Below, piece after piece: positions 36,332 to 48,290 of a stretch of 64,000 bases of DNA. Below the pieces are notes generated by a model that saw only the letters and a program-made list of their open reading frames with translations, did not search any database and was not told the DNA's origin. Each line of letters begins with the position of its first letter. Position 1 is the first letter of the stretch. The DNA is from Vicugna pacos (lineage: Eukaryota; Chordata; Mammalia; Artiodactyla; Camelidae). The position numbers and the translations under genes are program-made. The stretch spans positions 32,350,501 through 32,414,500 of the forward strand of contig NC_132992.1 of the NCBI RefSeq assembly GCF_048564905.1. The letters run 5' to 3'.

Positions 36332-37082
36332 ACCAACCATGTGCCAAGTACTACACTAGACACTGGCAAATCAGGAATAAGAGAAAGCCTGTGTTTAAAG
36401 CCCCTGTTTTCAGGGAGCAGAATAAACATATGTGCACAATGACAACAATTCTGTGTGGTACATGCGATAATGCCTAGTAGTAGCTCTCATTTATTGAATT
36501 TCTGCTCTGTGTCAAGCACTTTCCATTTATCTAAAATTCTGTCCTTTATCTCCAGCTGTCACTTGGCCATTTTTGCTTTATATGTCACTATTACCTCAAT
36601 TCCAAAGCACTTTCCCAATTCAGATCCCTCTCCAGACTTCCCACTTTCAAGAAATATCACATGCTTCCTCTATTCAGGCTTGAAACTGTAGAGTTTATAC
36701 TCAGGCACCAATTCTTGTGAGTTTTTTCCTTTAAGTGCTCTCAGATTCACCCTTTTAGGGGAGGGGAGCTTATAATATTACATTACTAAATACCTTTAAT
36801 TTTCTCAAATGACATGTACTATTTGAAATACATTTATATACTACCCAAAATTTCTGCTCATCTCCCTAATTCAAAACTTTTCTTGCATTTACAGTTATAT
36901 TCTCAGATATACTATTATTCTGCGAGTTAAGTCTGACAGGGGAACCCAGTTTCATATCTGAAAGTATATGCTACATTAAATTCCTTTAGATTCTTTGATT
37001 CTCTGGTTTATAGGTTAAGAATCCATCACTTCAATATTCCATAGAATTGTAGGGTTTTCTTTTGTAGTGGGGTAAGCTTTTC

Positions 37083-37153
37083 TTTTTTTTTAATTGAAGT
37101 CTAGTTGATTTACAATGTTGTATGAGTTTCAGGTGTACAGCAAAGTAATTCAG

Positions 37154-37192
<39 letters not shown>

Positions 37193-37230
37193 GCATACAT
37201 TTTATATGTGTATATATGTATATATAATCA
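37083..37230 (-). mobile_element. L1 3' end, antisense, with a (TA)n tract
   Basis: A T-run then aattgaagtctagttgattt and gtttcaggtgtacagcaaag is an L1 3' end in reverse. A pure TA run (about 37154-37189) lies inside it. Confidence 0.6.
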
Positions 37231-37339
37231 GATTCATCCTTTACTTAGCACTCCCACAACTACAGCCTTATAATGAAGTCTTTTGATTCCTCTCTGTTCC
37301 TCTCACCAAGCTGAAAGGAATGTTCCCCTCGCTCTCCAT

Positions 37340-37960
37340 CACTGAAGTCTCTTTCTTGCCCTTCTTCTTATTCCACCAACTGCCAATCATCTAAAAAGAA
37401 CTGCTACCCTTTCTTTCTAGAATCTTTTCATCGTATCACTCCACTGTTCAAACCCCATAATAGTTTCATTTTTTCACAAAGATAAGCCCCTTTGACTAGC
37501 TTTTATTGACCTCCATAACCTGCTCATTTTACCCATTCACCCTCATTCCCAGAGGCTACTCCCAACCTATGTTTTCTACGTTAGCCAGGCCATCTTAACA
37601 CTTCCTCACAAACACATCATCCTCACTCTTACCTCTGTAGATTTCCTCTCTCTGTCTAAACATTTTGTATTCCTCAGGTCTCAACACCTCCAGAGAGGCT
37701 GCACCAAGTTCCTGCAGCCTTCTACAATGTCTCTCCCTCTTCTGTATTTACGTACAGCCTCTACCCCAACTCCCAGAAAGCACCCTTTTCACTATTAACT
37801 TTTGCACAATGCATGTTATTTTCATCTTCCTAACTAACTTACAGCTCCATTGAGACCACGACCAGATCTTGTGAAATTGCATAATACTCCCATCCCATCA
37901 TTTGTTATGTTATTTGATACTTAGTGGATGCTTGGTAGATACTTTTGACTGTAATATCTT
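37340..37960 (+). mobile_element. L2-like LINE 3' region
   Basis: CT-rich sequence with L2 3' landmarks (ttcctcaggtctcaacacct, tacttagtggatgcttggta). Diverged. Confidence 0.4.
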
Positions 37961-38234
37961 CTATTTCTTCCAATGTATTTTACTTTTTCCCCAAGCACTC
38001 TCTTCAAGGAGAAAAATCAGTGTTGAACAATTCTATCAGTTATGGAGCATTTATGCAGCGAAGGGACTTTGAATGGGACCTTGCTTGAAACGAGGATCCA
38101 GTTTAGGATTTTTAAAGAGAGAGATGTTATACGTAAAAAGCTGTCCCACAGTGACTGAGTGAGCATAATGGGTGAAAATTTACTGCCCCTAAATTCTAAA
38201 AAGAAGCTCGTTACACACACATAGAAAAGTACAA

Positions 38235-38375
38235 GACTTGGAATTAGTCCAGCAGTTAGACAGTTGGGTTAAATCCCACTCCATCCCATACCAGCAGCAA
38301 GATCGTAAGCATATGTTTTAACCCCTGTAAGACCCAGTTTATTCTTCTGTAAAATACAGATGTTTTGGTTTTTTT
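38235..38375 (+). mobile_element. MIR SINE
   Basis: ggaattagtccagcagttag, then agacccagtttattcttctg and taaaatacagatg, follow the MIR core in sense. Confidence 0.4.
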
Positions 38376-38448
38376 TTCACAACTTTGTGTAAGACATATT
38401 TGAGAACCTAAAGAAGCTGTGATGGCGTTCTTCAAGAGTTAACATGAA

Positions 38449-38596
38449 GGGGGGAGGGTATAGCTCAGTGGTAGAGCACATGCTTAGCATGCACCAGGTC
38501 CTGGGTTCAATCCCCAGTACCTCCATTAAAATAAATTAATTAATAAGTAAACCTAGTTACCTCCCCCCAAAACAAAAACAAATAGACAAAAGACAA
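38449..38596 (+). mobile_element. Camelid-type tRNA-derived SINE
   Basis: The head has TATAGCTCAGTGGTAGAG (A box) and GGTTCAATCCC (B box), with a tail of TAAATTAATTAATAAG and A-rich sequence. It is the copy closest to a consensus head in the window. Confidence 0.9.
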
Positions 38597-38599
38597 AAA

Positions 38600-39745
38600 A
38601 ATTAGTTAAATATTAAAAACAAAAAATTTTTGAAAGTGTTATCATGATATAGAAAAAAGTACACTGCTTGTAAGAAGGTAGGCTGATTCACAAACTAACC
38701 CAGGTCATCAGAAGCAGCTACTCATGTTTAGGGGAGTCCTAAAGAAATAAAACCTTCCCGTCCCTCCCAATCTCCCCCCACCAATAGTCCATCCAGTTGA
38801 GACAACACGATTGTGCTGGCCATCTACTATTTTGTCCACTCAGAACAACTCTCTTGTGGTAAAAAATAAACTCTAACCACGTGGTCTAAATGGAGGCTGC
38901 CATATTTCCTACACAGCCGCCACCTCAGATACACCTGAGTGACCCAGAGGTGGACGCCTGGCCACGTTGAGCCAATCAGATCATGTACACTCTGCTGCTG
39001 TCACAAACTGACCCCCTGGAGAAAAGCCTCAGACTAAGGTGAACAAAGCTCCACCCCAGAATTTTTAAATTTGGGATGGAAAAGAGGGATTCTTGGTCTT
39101 CTTTGGTGGCTACACCGTGAGATGAACTCCGGCTCGAAAATGTTTCCATTCATGTCTCCTGATTCGTGGTCTAAATGCATAAAGCTGAGGTACAGAGAGG
39201 AATGAATGAGAGCAGAATCCTTGAAGGAGTCGGTTCCCTGGCACCCTGGACACCTGAAGCCCATATGCATTTCTGTATTTGCCTAGGTTTGCAATGTATT
39301 TCTCCTCTTGCCTAAGCGTACTTGAATTACATTTCTGTCACTTGACCAATATCCTGACTAAGTGAATGAGATTTTTAAGGATGAATTTGCTAAGAAATTT
39401 TTGGAAACACCTGGTTGGCTTCCAAGAAGCAAATTCTTGTTCACGTAATTTTGTGGGTTACTTTCTCAGTAATTTCTCTAAGTATCCTGAAGAGGGCACT
39501 ATTTCCATTCACAAAAACACAAAACCAAAAAAACAACTTCTGTCCAAAGTTTTTTTTTTTCTTTTTTTTTTTTTTTTAACAAAAGGGAGGAACTGAGTGA
39601 ATTACATAAGGTACTTCTCACTGGTTGGAACATCTATTCAAATGGTGTTTCTGTAGAGAAAGAAAGCTACCGTATTTGGAGAGCCTCGCCAGCTTTCAAG
39701 GTACCTACATCTGAGTCTTCAGTGAACTGGAGTAAAGAAAAAAAA
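38600..39745. other. Intergenic DNA upstream of TRAV39
   Basis: A T-run (39548-39578) and no recognised gene. An AGAGGGCAC string at about 39491 is a weak CTCF-like core about 250 bp upstream of TRAV39. Confidence 0.4.
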
Positions 39746-40247
39746 ATGAAGAAGCTACTAGCAGTGATTTTGTGGCTTCAACTAGACTGTGAGTTGGGGG
39801 TTTATTGGAAAGGGTACCACGGGGGAAAGGAACTGTCATCCAATGTCCAGGGGTGGAGACAAGGTTCAGTGTGACCCATCTGAGGTTCCCTGGGGAGGAA
39901 CTGGAGTACAGAAATAACCAGTCAGCTCCTCCTTCTGGAATGTTCTCTTTGGACAGGGCTAAATGCAGAGGTGAACGTGGAGCAAAGCCCGCCATCCCTG
40001 AGCATCCAGGAGGGAGAAGACTGTACCATCTACTGCAATTATTCAAGCAGTACTTCAGACCAACTGCACTGGTACAGACAGGATCCGGGGAAAAGCCTGG
40101 AATTTCTGTTTTTATTGGTGTCAAGTGGAGCAGTGAAGCAGGAGGGACAATTAACAGCCTCACTTGATACCAAAGCCCGTCGCAGCACACTGCACATCAC
40201 AGCCTCCCAGCCAGGCTTCTCTGCCACCTACTTCTGCGCGCTGGATG
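39746..40247 (+). CDS. TRAV39: T-cell receptor alpha variable segment, TRAV39
   Basis: The leader exon is 39746-39788 and encodes MKKLLAVILWLQLD, nearly identical to the human TRAV39 leader as I recall it. A GTGAGTTG donor follows. The V exon is 39957-40247, after a TTGGACAG acceptor. The domain has VNVEQSPPSLSIQEG, TIYCNYSS (1st-Cys), LHWYRQDPGKSLE (Trp), GAVKQEG, LDTKAR and SATYFCALD (2nd-Cys). The exon is open throughout. A consensus RSS follows. A decayed copy with the same leader and CDR1-region pattern lies about 3 kb downstream. The gene looks functional. Confidence 0.95.
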
Positions 40248-40286
40248 CACAGTGTTCTCCTGATGCTTTCAGTCGGTACCCAAACC
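40248..40286 (+). promoter_or_regulatory. 23-bp-spacer recombination signal of TRAV39
   Basis: There is a consensus heptamer CACAGTG (40248-40254), a 23-bp spacer and the nonamer ACCCAAACC (40278-40286). Confidence 0.9.
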
Positions 40287-40289
40287 TGC

Positions 40290-42740
40290 AGCTGCAGCTC
40301 CAGCCCCGCTGTGGCGGGGACTGCAGTTAGGAGGCTCTGTTCGCTGTCTCTGCGTCTCCTGCAAGAAAAATTCTGAAATGAATAAGGAAAAATGGTGCTT
40401 TAATTTTATTTTCTTTACTGTGGAAATTTTCTTAAAAGGAAAATGGATTTGGGGGAAAAACACATCGTACACATGTCTTTTCTGAAAATATGAAGTCTCA
40501 TGGTCAAAGTGCATTAGTCTACCATCACAGAGCAATTTTACATTTAGTGCGACTGTCACAAATAATGCCTGTGAAATATGGAGCCATGATTTGTTTTATA
40601 TGTGAATGTAACATATAGCATTTACCAATGGAGGGGAAAGGAGAATAAATGCTTTGTAACATAATATTCTAAGAGAGGCTCCTTACCTGGTTTTTCCTGC
40701 TAAAATACTGACTGCAGTATTCGGGTGATACCCAAGTGATCTAGATAGGGATTCATCACAATGTGTGGCGAGATTCTTACTGTAGGGCCTTAAAAGAAAA
40801 TTAAAAGGCTAATTGAAAAGACCTGCACCTGAATGAAAATATTATGCATATGCGTGGTCTACAAACCCAGGAGACATACAAATACTCTAATGTCTCTTTT
40901 ATTTTCCCAATGATTGTTAGAGCAACTATCTGCCAAAAAAGCAGAAAGTTCATTCTCTCTCTCTAGACTTCCCCTACACCCATCCCTGACCTGTCTAAGA
41001 ATCCAGGAGACTCAGGCAGTTTGGAAAGGGTTGATCCAGTTTCCACACACAGTCAGGTGACCTCTCAGTCACCTCCCGCCTTGTTTCTGGCTGATGCCCT
41101 GTCTCCCCTCTGGTGTGAGAGGGAATGCTGGACTCCTGCGATCCCCGGCCCTGAAGCCTGACCCTACTCCAGCATCAGCTTGGTCAGAGATGCCTCAGGC
41201 TTGGGCTTCCCAAGGTTGCAGAACACTGGGGCATCTCTTTCATAGATACACACCCATCACCCGAGCCCGGGAAAACCAAAAGATGCTGGGTTCAGAGTGG
41301 TTCTGGCATTCACATTGTGGGCCCGCACAACATCCCTTTTTCCATCTTTTGGGACCCATTTCTAAGTGATAATATCTTTGGTTTTGTATGTCTCAGACCC
41401 ACAGATCTGATTACACTCACTTTCTCTAGAGTGACAGTAGGGTTATGCGCGGACCCTCTTAAGGAAAGATATTCTTAGTAACCCCTGAGGATCCTGAAGA
41501 CTGTCTCTAACTGAGGCTACCTTCAGTGACTCAAGGCTCACTTAGCCCCCAGATGAGACTCTCCAAGGGGACCTAAGCCAGTTTTCTAAGAGTGGCCACC
41601 CATAATGATTCCACAATATCAATACTTTCTTTTCTAAGGGATGCTTGACTCAGTGAATATACAATGGTTCTCTCAGATTTTTTTACTGAATAATAGAACT
41701 AACCCAAACGTTATCACTAGTGGACACCCTGTATGCTTTTGTGAAACAATTTAATACAGTGAAATAAAATTACATAGTAAGTTCTAATCTCCTGGCTATG
41801 CCATTAGTGAAAAGATTTAGTTTAACGGCAAAGAAAGAAGTATCTACTCTGATACAGCCTAGGTCCTGCTGTCCCTCTACCCATCCTGCAACTCTTATCC
41901 CAAAACAGTTTGCAATGGGAGGTCACTCCCTGGTTCAAGGATCCTTATGAAATTCCAAAATGTTTCTGGTGTTTGCTTATACACTTTCTCAGAGTCATTA
42001 TATCAATTCTTTACTGTTTTAGGGGCTTTGCTTCCCTCTAATTACTCTGCAAAACAAGCCCGTGCCCATGTTTCTTACCGCCCAGGAACAGTGGTGCTAT
42101 TCCACCGTCTGCTCCTTCCTCTGCCAGCAGAGTGTGTCCCGAGTCCGGTGGTCTGCTCCATTCCTCTTCCCTGTGGGGCAATGCTTATTAGTAGGCTGAG
42201 TTAGTTACGAATGGAAATCCAAGCTCAATCCGATGCATCCACTGTACAGGATTATAGATCCTATGACAAGTTTGTAAATATCCTCACAGACCTTGAAAGG
42301 TCAGGGATTTTTCTCTCAGCCATTTTATATACAGCAGTATATATGTATCTGTCACCTGCAATTTATTTTCTTCATCACTCAGGAAAGTATAAAGGGCAAA
42401 GTAAGGCTAAAAATAATAAAAAATAGAGATTGATTTATATTGGACATTTAATTTGAAATTACAGTCCTTGGATAAAAGTGTTAAGATGGTGTTCCAACAC
42501 AGCAGGGCTACTGGTCCAAAGACAACAGCAGTACCACCTTTCTGCTCTTTCCCTGTATTTTCTTATTTGAAATTCACAGCCAAAGAATATGATTTTGTGT
42601 ATGTGAATGAGGAGACCCCACCTGGTTGGGAGACACAGAGTGGCAGACCCAGCTTACTGACTGGGTAGATAGGGGGAAATGTGCTACAAAAGAGGGAACA
42701 TTTGACCAAAAATATCTTTGTCATCCTAAATTCATAAATG
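40290..42740. other. Intergenic DNA between TRAV39 and its relic
   Basis: Mixed sequence without a recognised gene, RSS or repeat family that I can name. Confidence 0.4.
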
Positions 42741-42744
42741 TGAA

Positions 42745-43025
42745 AGCTTCATAAATGACATGGTGGCGTCAACCATGCTGTGAGTTGCAGAGATCCTGAC
42801 GTGATTCCCATTCAGCTCAGGAACCTTACAGATACCGTGAGAAATAAAGAAAGTCAGGGATTGATGCACAAATTATTTCTCTCGCACGTTTCATAGTGGC
42901 TCTCGGAGCGACAGTGAACACACAGCAGGAAACAGAAAGAACATGCGTATCTGCCAAAATTACTCAAGCAGCATTTTAAATAGACTTTTTGTAAAACAAA
43001 GTCAGGAGAGAACCCCAACACCTAA
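42745..43025 (+). pseudogene. TRAV39-like V-segment relic
   Basis: No open frame remains, but the layout of a V gene can be seen. A leader-like end at 42760-42779 (ATGGTGGCGTCAACCATGCT) is followed by GTGAGTTG, the same donor as TRAV39. About 115 bp on, a TTTCATAG acceptor precedes GGCTCTCGGAGCGACAGTGA. The block TCTGCCAAAATTACTCAAGC at about 42949 matches TRAV39's tactgcaattattcaagc around the 1st-Cys. After the CDR1 region the similarity fades, and no framework 3, 2nd-Cys or RSS is visible. The copy probably arose by duplication of a TRAV39-type gene and then lost its 3' half. Confidence 0.55.
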
Positions 43026-43029
43026 TTCG

Positions 43030-46000
43030 ATACTTTTTTAAAGGAAGGAATTGAGCAAGAGGCCCATAAGGAAACTTCCCTTATTATAGGCAAATCTGAT
43101 TTTTAATGAATTTTCCCATTTTAATTTTCTGGGGAGAAAGGAAACTAGAAAGCACCCAAGAACCCTGAGCTTGGGTGTCAGCTGAAGCTGAGGGAGAGGG
43201 CGATGGTCCAAGTAAACACCAGCAGTGACTGTCTTTGAACATGAACGTGATAAAACCTACTGTTTTCTCTCCTCTGTTGTTTTCATTTTTATAGGATGGG
43301 GTCAGTAGCTGAGCAGCATTCTCAAGGGATGATTTTGGAAAAAGAAGATGCAGCTATCAGTCAACAAAAGGGTACTAAAAAGAATCCACCTAAATTTGGC
43401 TGTCTCTTTGCCACTCCATCACTAGCAATCGTAACCCAACTTCCTTGTGAAGCCTTTTTCACACAATCTCAAGCTCCCGACCACTTAGGCATGCCTCCTA
43501 AGGAAGAATCTCAGAAAAGTTTACTCTTCGGCTATTCCCTGGATTTACCACAAGACAATGTCTTTGCCAATCAGAAGAATGTAATATTTGTTCTATTTTC
43601 TCCATTGGTTCCCTCTTCCTCTCCCTCTCCCTCCACTTTGGTTTGTTTTTATTTTGCTAAGCTGTAAAATTTACTTCAACTTTTTCCTTTTCAGGCTAGA
43701 TGTGAACAAATTTCACTGCCAGGAAAATCATCTTATAAGAAATATCCAAATTGAGCTTTATGTAAAAATAATTACAAACAAGTTTTTCTATTGAACTAGT
43801 GAAATAGACAAGCCCCAATCAGTACCCTCTGGTACCAGTTCCGTCGAATTTTCCTCCCAAACCTCTAGAAAAATAATAATCTTGATCATTCACTTAAGTG
43901 AATATGGTCCAGAAATTATAACACAATGTAAAAGCAGACCTTAACATTTCCACATTCGGACCCTCCCAAGCAACAGCACATTTTTTATTAAAAAAAAAAA
44001 AAAAACCTATTTCTCCATATCATCCCAGAATCTTCACAGGATAGTCAGTGTCCATAGCAATTTGCTGGCAGGTTAAGAAAGGTTAGCAGCAGCAGCGTAA
44101 AGACCAAAAGCTCCTGACACCACTCGGAAGCTATCACACTAACTATAATAACTCTCACTTTCAGAAAGAATGAAATTTGATATGAAAAAAGGACTTAGTT
44201 CCATCTTCCTTTAACTCAGGCAGAGTCTCTATCTTTAGAGATTAGGGTGAAAGAACTTTGACCTTGGACTTATAAATATTCATAATGCATCTTGAATTTC
44301 AAGTTCCCTGAACAGTTACCAGAGCAAGCTTCTTGCTAATTGATGATGGCTTGCCAGGAATTTTTTCTTTTGCATTTACGAACTCGATCTCTGTGTCATA
44401 CATATATCAGATTTCCTGTAACGTTTCTGTAACATTTAACATCGTGTTGCCACATACTTGTTAAAATGTTGACAAGGATACCGTTTGTGATGAAAAAAAC
44501 AAACAAACAAACAAGAAAAAATTACTCAATCCAATAGCATTGACTAAAGGAACAAATATCCACTTGAATTTCCAAATCTCCTTCTTAGTATTGAGGGCTC
44601 AGATTCTGAAGATTAACTTTTATATTTTCTTAAGGTTGAGAATATAAGCGAACTCCAAAACAGATGAATATGACTCAGGCATTGTAAGGAAGTAAAGAAA
44701 TTCATTAATTTGAAATTTAAAGCATAAAAATTAAGTTTCTCTAACTTCCCTTACTGACCCTTCCCAATTTATGAATACATAGATTTCCGTTTTATTTTCC
44801 TAGAATTACTTACTTTCACTGAAAACATATCATTTCATTACACGTTATTCTAAAAGCTCTAATCCAGGTGCTCAAGACGGAACCATTTGCTTTTAAGGGT
44901 ATGAAGATGTGATAGGAAAACATTAGCAGAGGTGAAAATATCCAGCACATAGAGGGTGCTAATCCAAGGGTGCTCCCTCTGGCAGGTTCCCCAGGGATTT
45001 TTAATCCCAGTGTCCAGCAGCTGCTGCTCATGGCCAGAGCTTCTACTAACAAGAAGTTCCAGAAAACACTCAGAGCTTCATCCTAATCAGATGCACCAGT
45101 TACCAGGCCCACTTACTGTAATGATTTGGAAAGGAGAAATCGTGCCGTTTAGCAGAAAGACAGCTGAGTTGAACAATTCTCCTCTGAATAAATCTTCCAC
45201 TCTGTCCACAGGTTTTGGTGTGAGCTCTTCTTTTTCTTTGCTTTCAGCATCCTTGGTTACTTCTTCTTTTAATTTTGTCCCTGCTCCAAGGTTTATCTGG
45301 AAATTCATTTCTTCATCTCAAAAGAGTTAACATTTTTCACTTTTCTATTTTACATTAATCAGACTATAATCAGAGAAATGCCTAAAAAAACTCTACTCTT
45401 AAAAAAAATAAATCTGTCACATTCTGAGAGGGGATTGTTGAACTCTTCTGCTTATTTTATCAAGTTCCTCTTGCAATGGCTTTTGTTTAATTTATTTAGC
45501 TTCAATGTTTTTGGTGAGAATGATTTATGACTTACAGCTCTCCATAAGTTCTCTCTTTTTAGCATAATTCCAGAAAATCAGTCATTTCTTCTTCCTCCTG
45601 TGTGGTGCAACCTGCAGTTTTTTTCTCCTCAAATCCATTCTCTTCTCTTTCCCTCCTTTACTCTACCGCAGCATAAAATCTGTGTTGTCCAGACTTTTTT
45701 GCAGCTGAATGTGGCTATGAACTAAGTTCTGGTCAGTGAAATATAAGTATAAATGTCATGTGGCATCTTCTAGGACTACCTCTAAGACGGCATGCAAGTT
45801 CTAGCTCTCCCAGCTGTCTTGACTCCCAATTCCTTTCTTGCTGGAAGTGTTGATCCCCTGAGATTCAACCATATCCTTCACTTGGCCCATACACTGTGCA
45901 CCTTCCTTAGTAAGATCCTCTTGGCTGGTACAACCGTTCTCAATTCCCAGCTACCTTTTATGAACTCTATCAAACAAGCAAAATATTTTCAGATGTTTGG

Positions 46001-46860
46001 AAAACAGTATTTCAATAGACCATAGGGCTATTTCTACTCAACTGTGGCTGAAATATGTTGGAGAATATCATTTTGCACAGCTGGATCCTTTCAGAGTTCC
46101 AGACAGAAAACCGACACAATTTCCCTTTGTATTGGAAAGCTATCTTGTGTTTTTTATCTTCAGCATTAGTAGCTCAGGGTTGTGAGGCAGGATTCATGAT
46201 AAAAACTACCCTGAAACCTCAAGTTCTGCTCTTGACATGCAAATTTTCAAAAGAGAAAATGATCAGGCGCTTGGCTCTTTCAATTCACAAATGCTTTCAT
46301 TTTTAGGATACCTTCTCTTAAGCCTTTGTAAGTCTATTTCAAAATGCAAAGTCAAGAATTTGAATTTTTGGTCTCATTGGATTCTTTTGCAGTCTCCGTT
46401 GTCCTGAAGATTCATTTCTCCAGGATTCATAATTCAATAGGTTCATCCCCAGAATTTATGGCAAGAGAATTACGGGGGGGAAAACTTAATTCTAAAGAAG
46501 GAAAATATGTCAGGTGTTATTTGAAACTATTACCCCACCGCATACAGATTGGAGATTCTAGTAATACAAGAGCACGAAGGCCAGATTTGGTGTCAGAAGG
46601 AATTCCTTGGCATTCACACACACCTAAGCCTCATTTATCTCATCAGAAAAAAGTGGGAAGATAATAACCACTTGCCAAAGTTTTATGTCATTTTGAAATA
46701 AGATAGAATATATGTCAGGTAAACAGCACACATAATAGAAGTTCTAGAACAGTGTTTATTGGGGGGGAAAAAAGACTCACAAAGACAAGAGAAGGAGCAG
46801 GTGTGTGGTTTCCCCAGGGCAGCCCACACCCCCACATTCTGGGGCACCACAGAGCAATCT
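43030..46860. other. Intergenic DNA without a recognised gene
   Basis: Open frames at 43296-43667 (+) and 45087-45308 (minus, lysine- and glutamate-rich start) lack recognisable motifs. MIR-like sequence lies near 46570-46690. An A-run is at 43990-44004. Confidence 0.4.
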
Positions 46861-46862
46861 AG

Positions 46863-47381
46863 TGTGGAGAGCCACTCATGACCTGAGGACGGCCGGCACA
46901 AAACAGGATAATAAATCTTGAGTGCTAGCGTCAGGCTTTGAGGTTGATCTATCAAAGACAATCTCTGTCCCGCCACCCCTTTGAGATGTTTGCGCCAAGG
47001 AATCTTAAAAACCTCAGGAGCGTCCTATGCTAATGAGACACTAATGGCCTTTGGGCAAGAAGATACAGTCAGCATACAAGTTACTGATCTAAGGCTATGG
47101 CGGTTTATGGGAACAATACACAAGTTAATGATTTTACTACACGCTATCAGGTGGTCTTAAGTTTAGAAGACAATGCCTTTGCCTACGTGAAGGAATGCAC
47201 ACTCTAGCTGGTTGAAATTGTATAAATGAACTGCTGAAAATAAACTCGTCGTCCATTCTTGGTCTTGCGTCTTGCAGACTTAGAGTGCGACCCTCTCAAC
47301 CCCACATTTTAGTGTCGTCTTTCTTTTCTCCGTCCTGCAGCACAGGTTTCTGGACCTGCTCGTTGTCGGCTGGCTCCGACA
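46863..47381 (+). mobile_element. Fossil solo LTR, class II (betaretrovirus-like, ERV2)
   Basis: The element starts TGTGGAGAGCC and ends GGCTCCGACA, the ends of class II LTRs. It is flanked by a perfect 6-bp target duplication, ATCTAG (46857-46862 and 47382-47387). A TATA-like TGTATAAATG lies near 47219 and an AATAAA near 47240. No internal region is present, so it is a solo LTR. The kept duplication suggests it is younger than the MLT1 LTR. Confidence 0.82.
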
Positions 47382-47764
47382 ATCTAGCAGGGCCAGTTTC
47401 AGACCCTAAGAAAGAGATCCGTGTTGAGCCATGGAGACTTTAAGCTGCATTACTGGCAAGCACCAGCACAGGGGCTGGGCTCCGAACTATGGGGTTACAG
47501 CAACAGAAAACGGAACCTGTGGCCTCTGGTCCTGACCGGTCACCTCAGCGCTCCTCCAAAACTGATGGACTTGATCACCAGGCTGGAGCTCTACAGGAAG
47601 CCGACTCCCTCTCCGGGAGACTGGCCCGCAGAGAATCAGCTGTCCCTACCGCTCAGCCTAGGAAACAGGCTCCGTGGCTGGCACATGGTTGGTTGAATGC
47701 GTGTGGTCGTTGAGGCAATGTGTCTAGTCCCTTCAAAATGCAGAACGTGTGCTTGTTCTCAGAT

Positions 47765-48290
47765 TAAGTAATGGATTCCACAGGTGTTTACTGAGTGTCC
47801 GCTCTGCCAGGGTCTCTTCTAGGCACCTGAGATACACCTGTTAACAAAATGCTCAAAGGTATCAGAGTCCATGGAGATTCCATTCTAACAAGCATTAAGC
47901 ATAATAAGTAAATTGCATAGTCTATTAGAAGATAAGTCCATAGAGATGAGAATCTAGCAACACAAAGGGGACAGAGAGTGCTGGGTGGGGCCACGGGAAA
48001 GGGGTTCCCCTTGCAGTTTTAGGGGAAGTAGGTAGTCTCACTGAGAGGAGGACATTTGAGCCAACACTTGAAGAAGATGAAGGAGTGAACCTTGACGATA
48101 TCTGGGGCAAGAGCTTTTCAGGCAGAGGACAGAGTCCAGTCCTAAGTTAGGAAATGCCCAGCATGTCCAAGGACTGGGTGAAATGAAGAGCCACAGGAGG
48201 GTTTTGGGAAAGGAATGATATGATCTGACTTCCATTTAAAAGTCTCATTCTGGCTGCTGTGTTGAGAATAGACTTATGGGTGGTCAAGAT
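47765..48290 (-). mobile_element. L2 LINE 3' region, antisense
   Basis: The sequence gaggaggacatttgagccaa, ggcaagagcttttcaggcag and aggagggttttgggaaagga is the reverse of L2 3' landmarks, with a further ttctggctgctgtgttgaga. Confidence 0.5.

Noticed and set aside
43296-43667. 124-codon open frame on the + strand
   Set aside because: No familiar domain, no conserved context, and low-complexity CT-rich codons at its end.
45087-45308. Minus-strand frame with a lysine- and glutamate-rich start, possible retrocopy
   Set aside because: I recognise no parent gene, and there is no poly(A) tail or target duplication. A translated protein search would decide.
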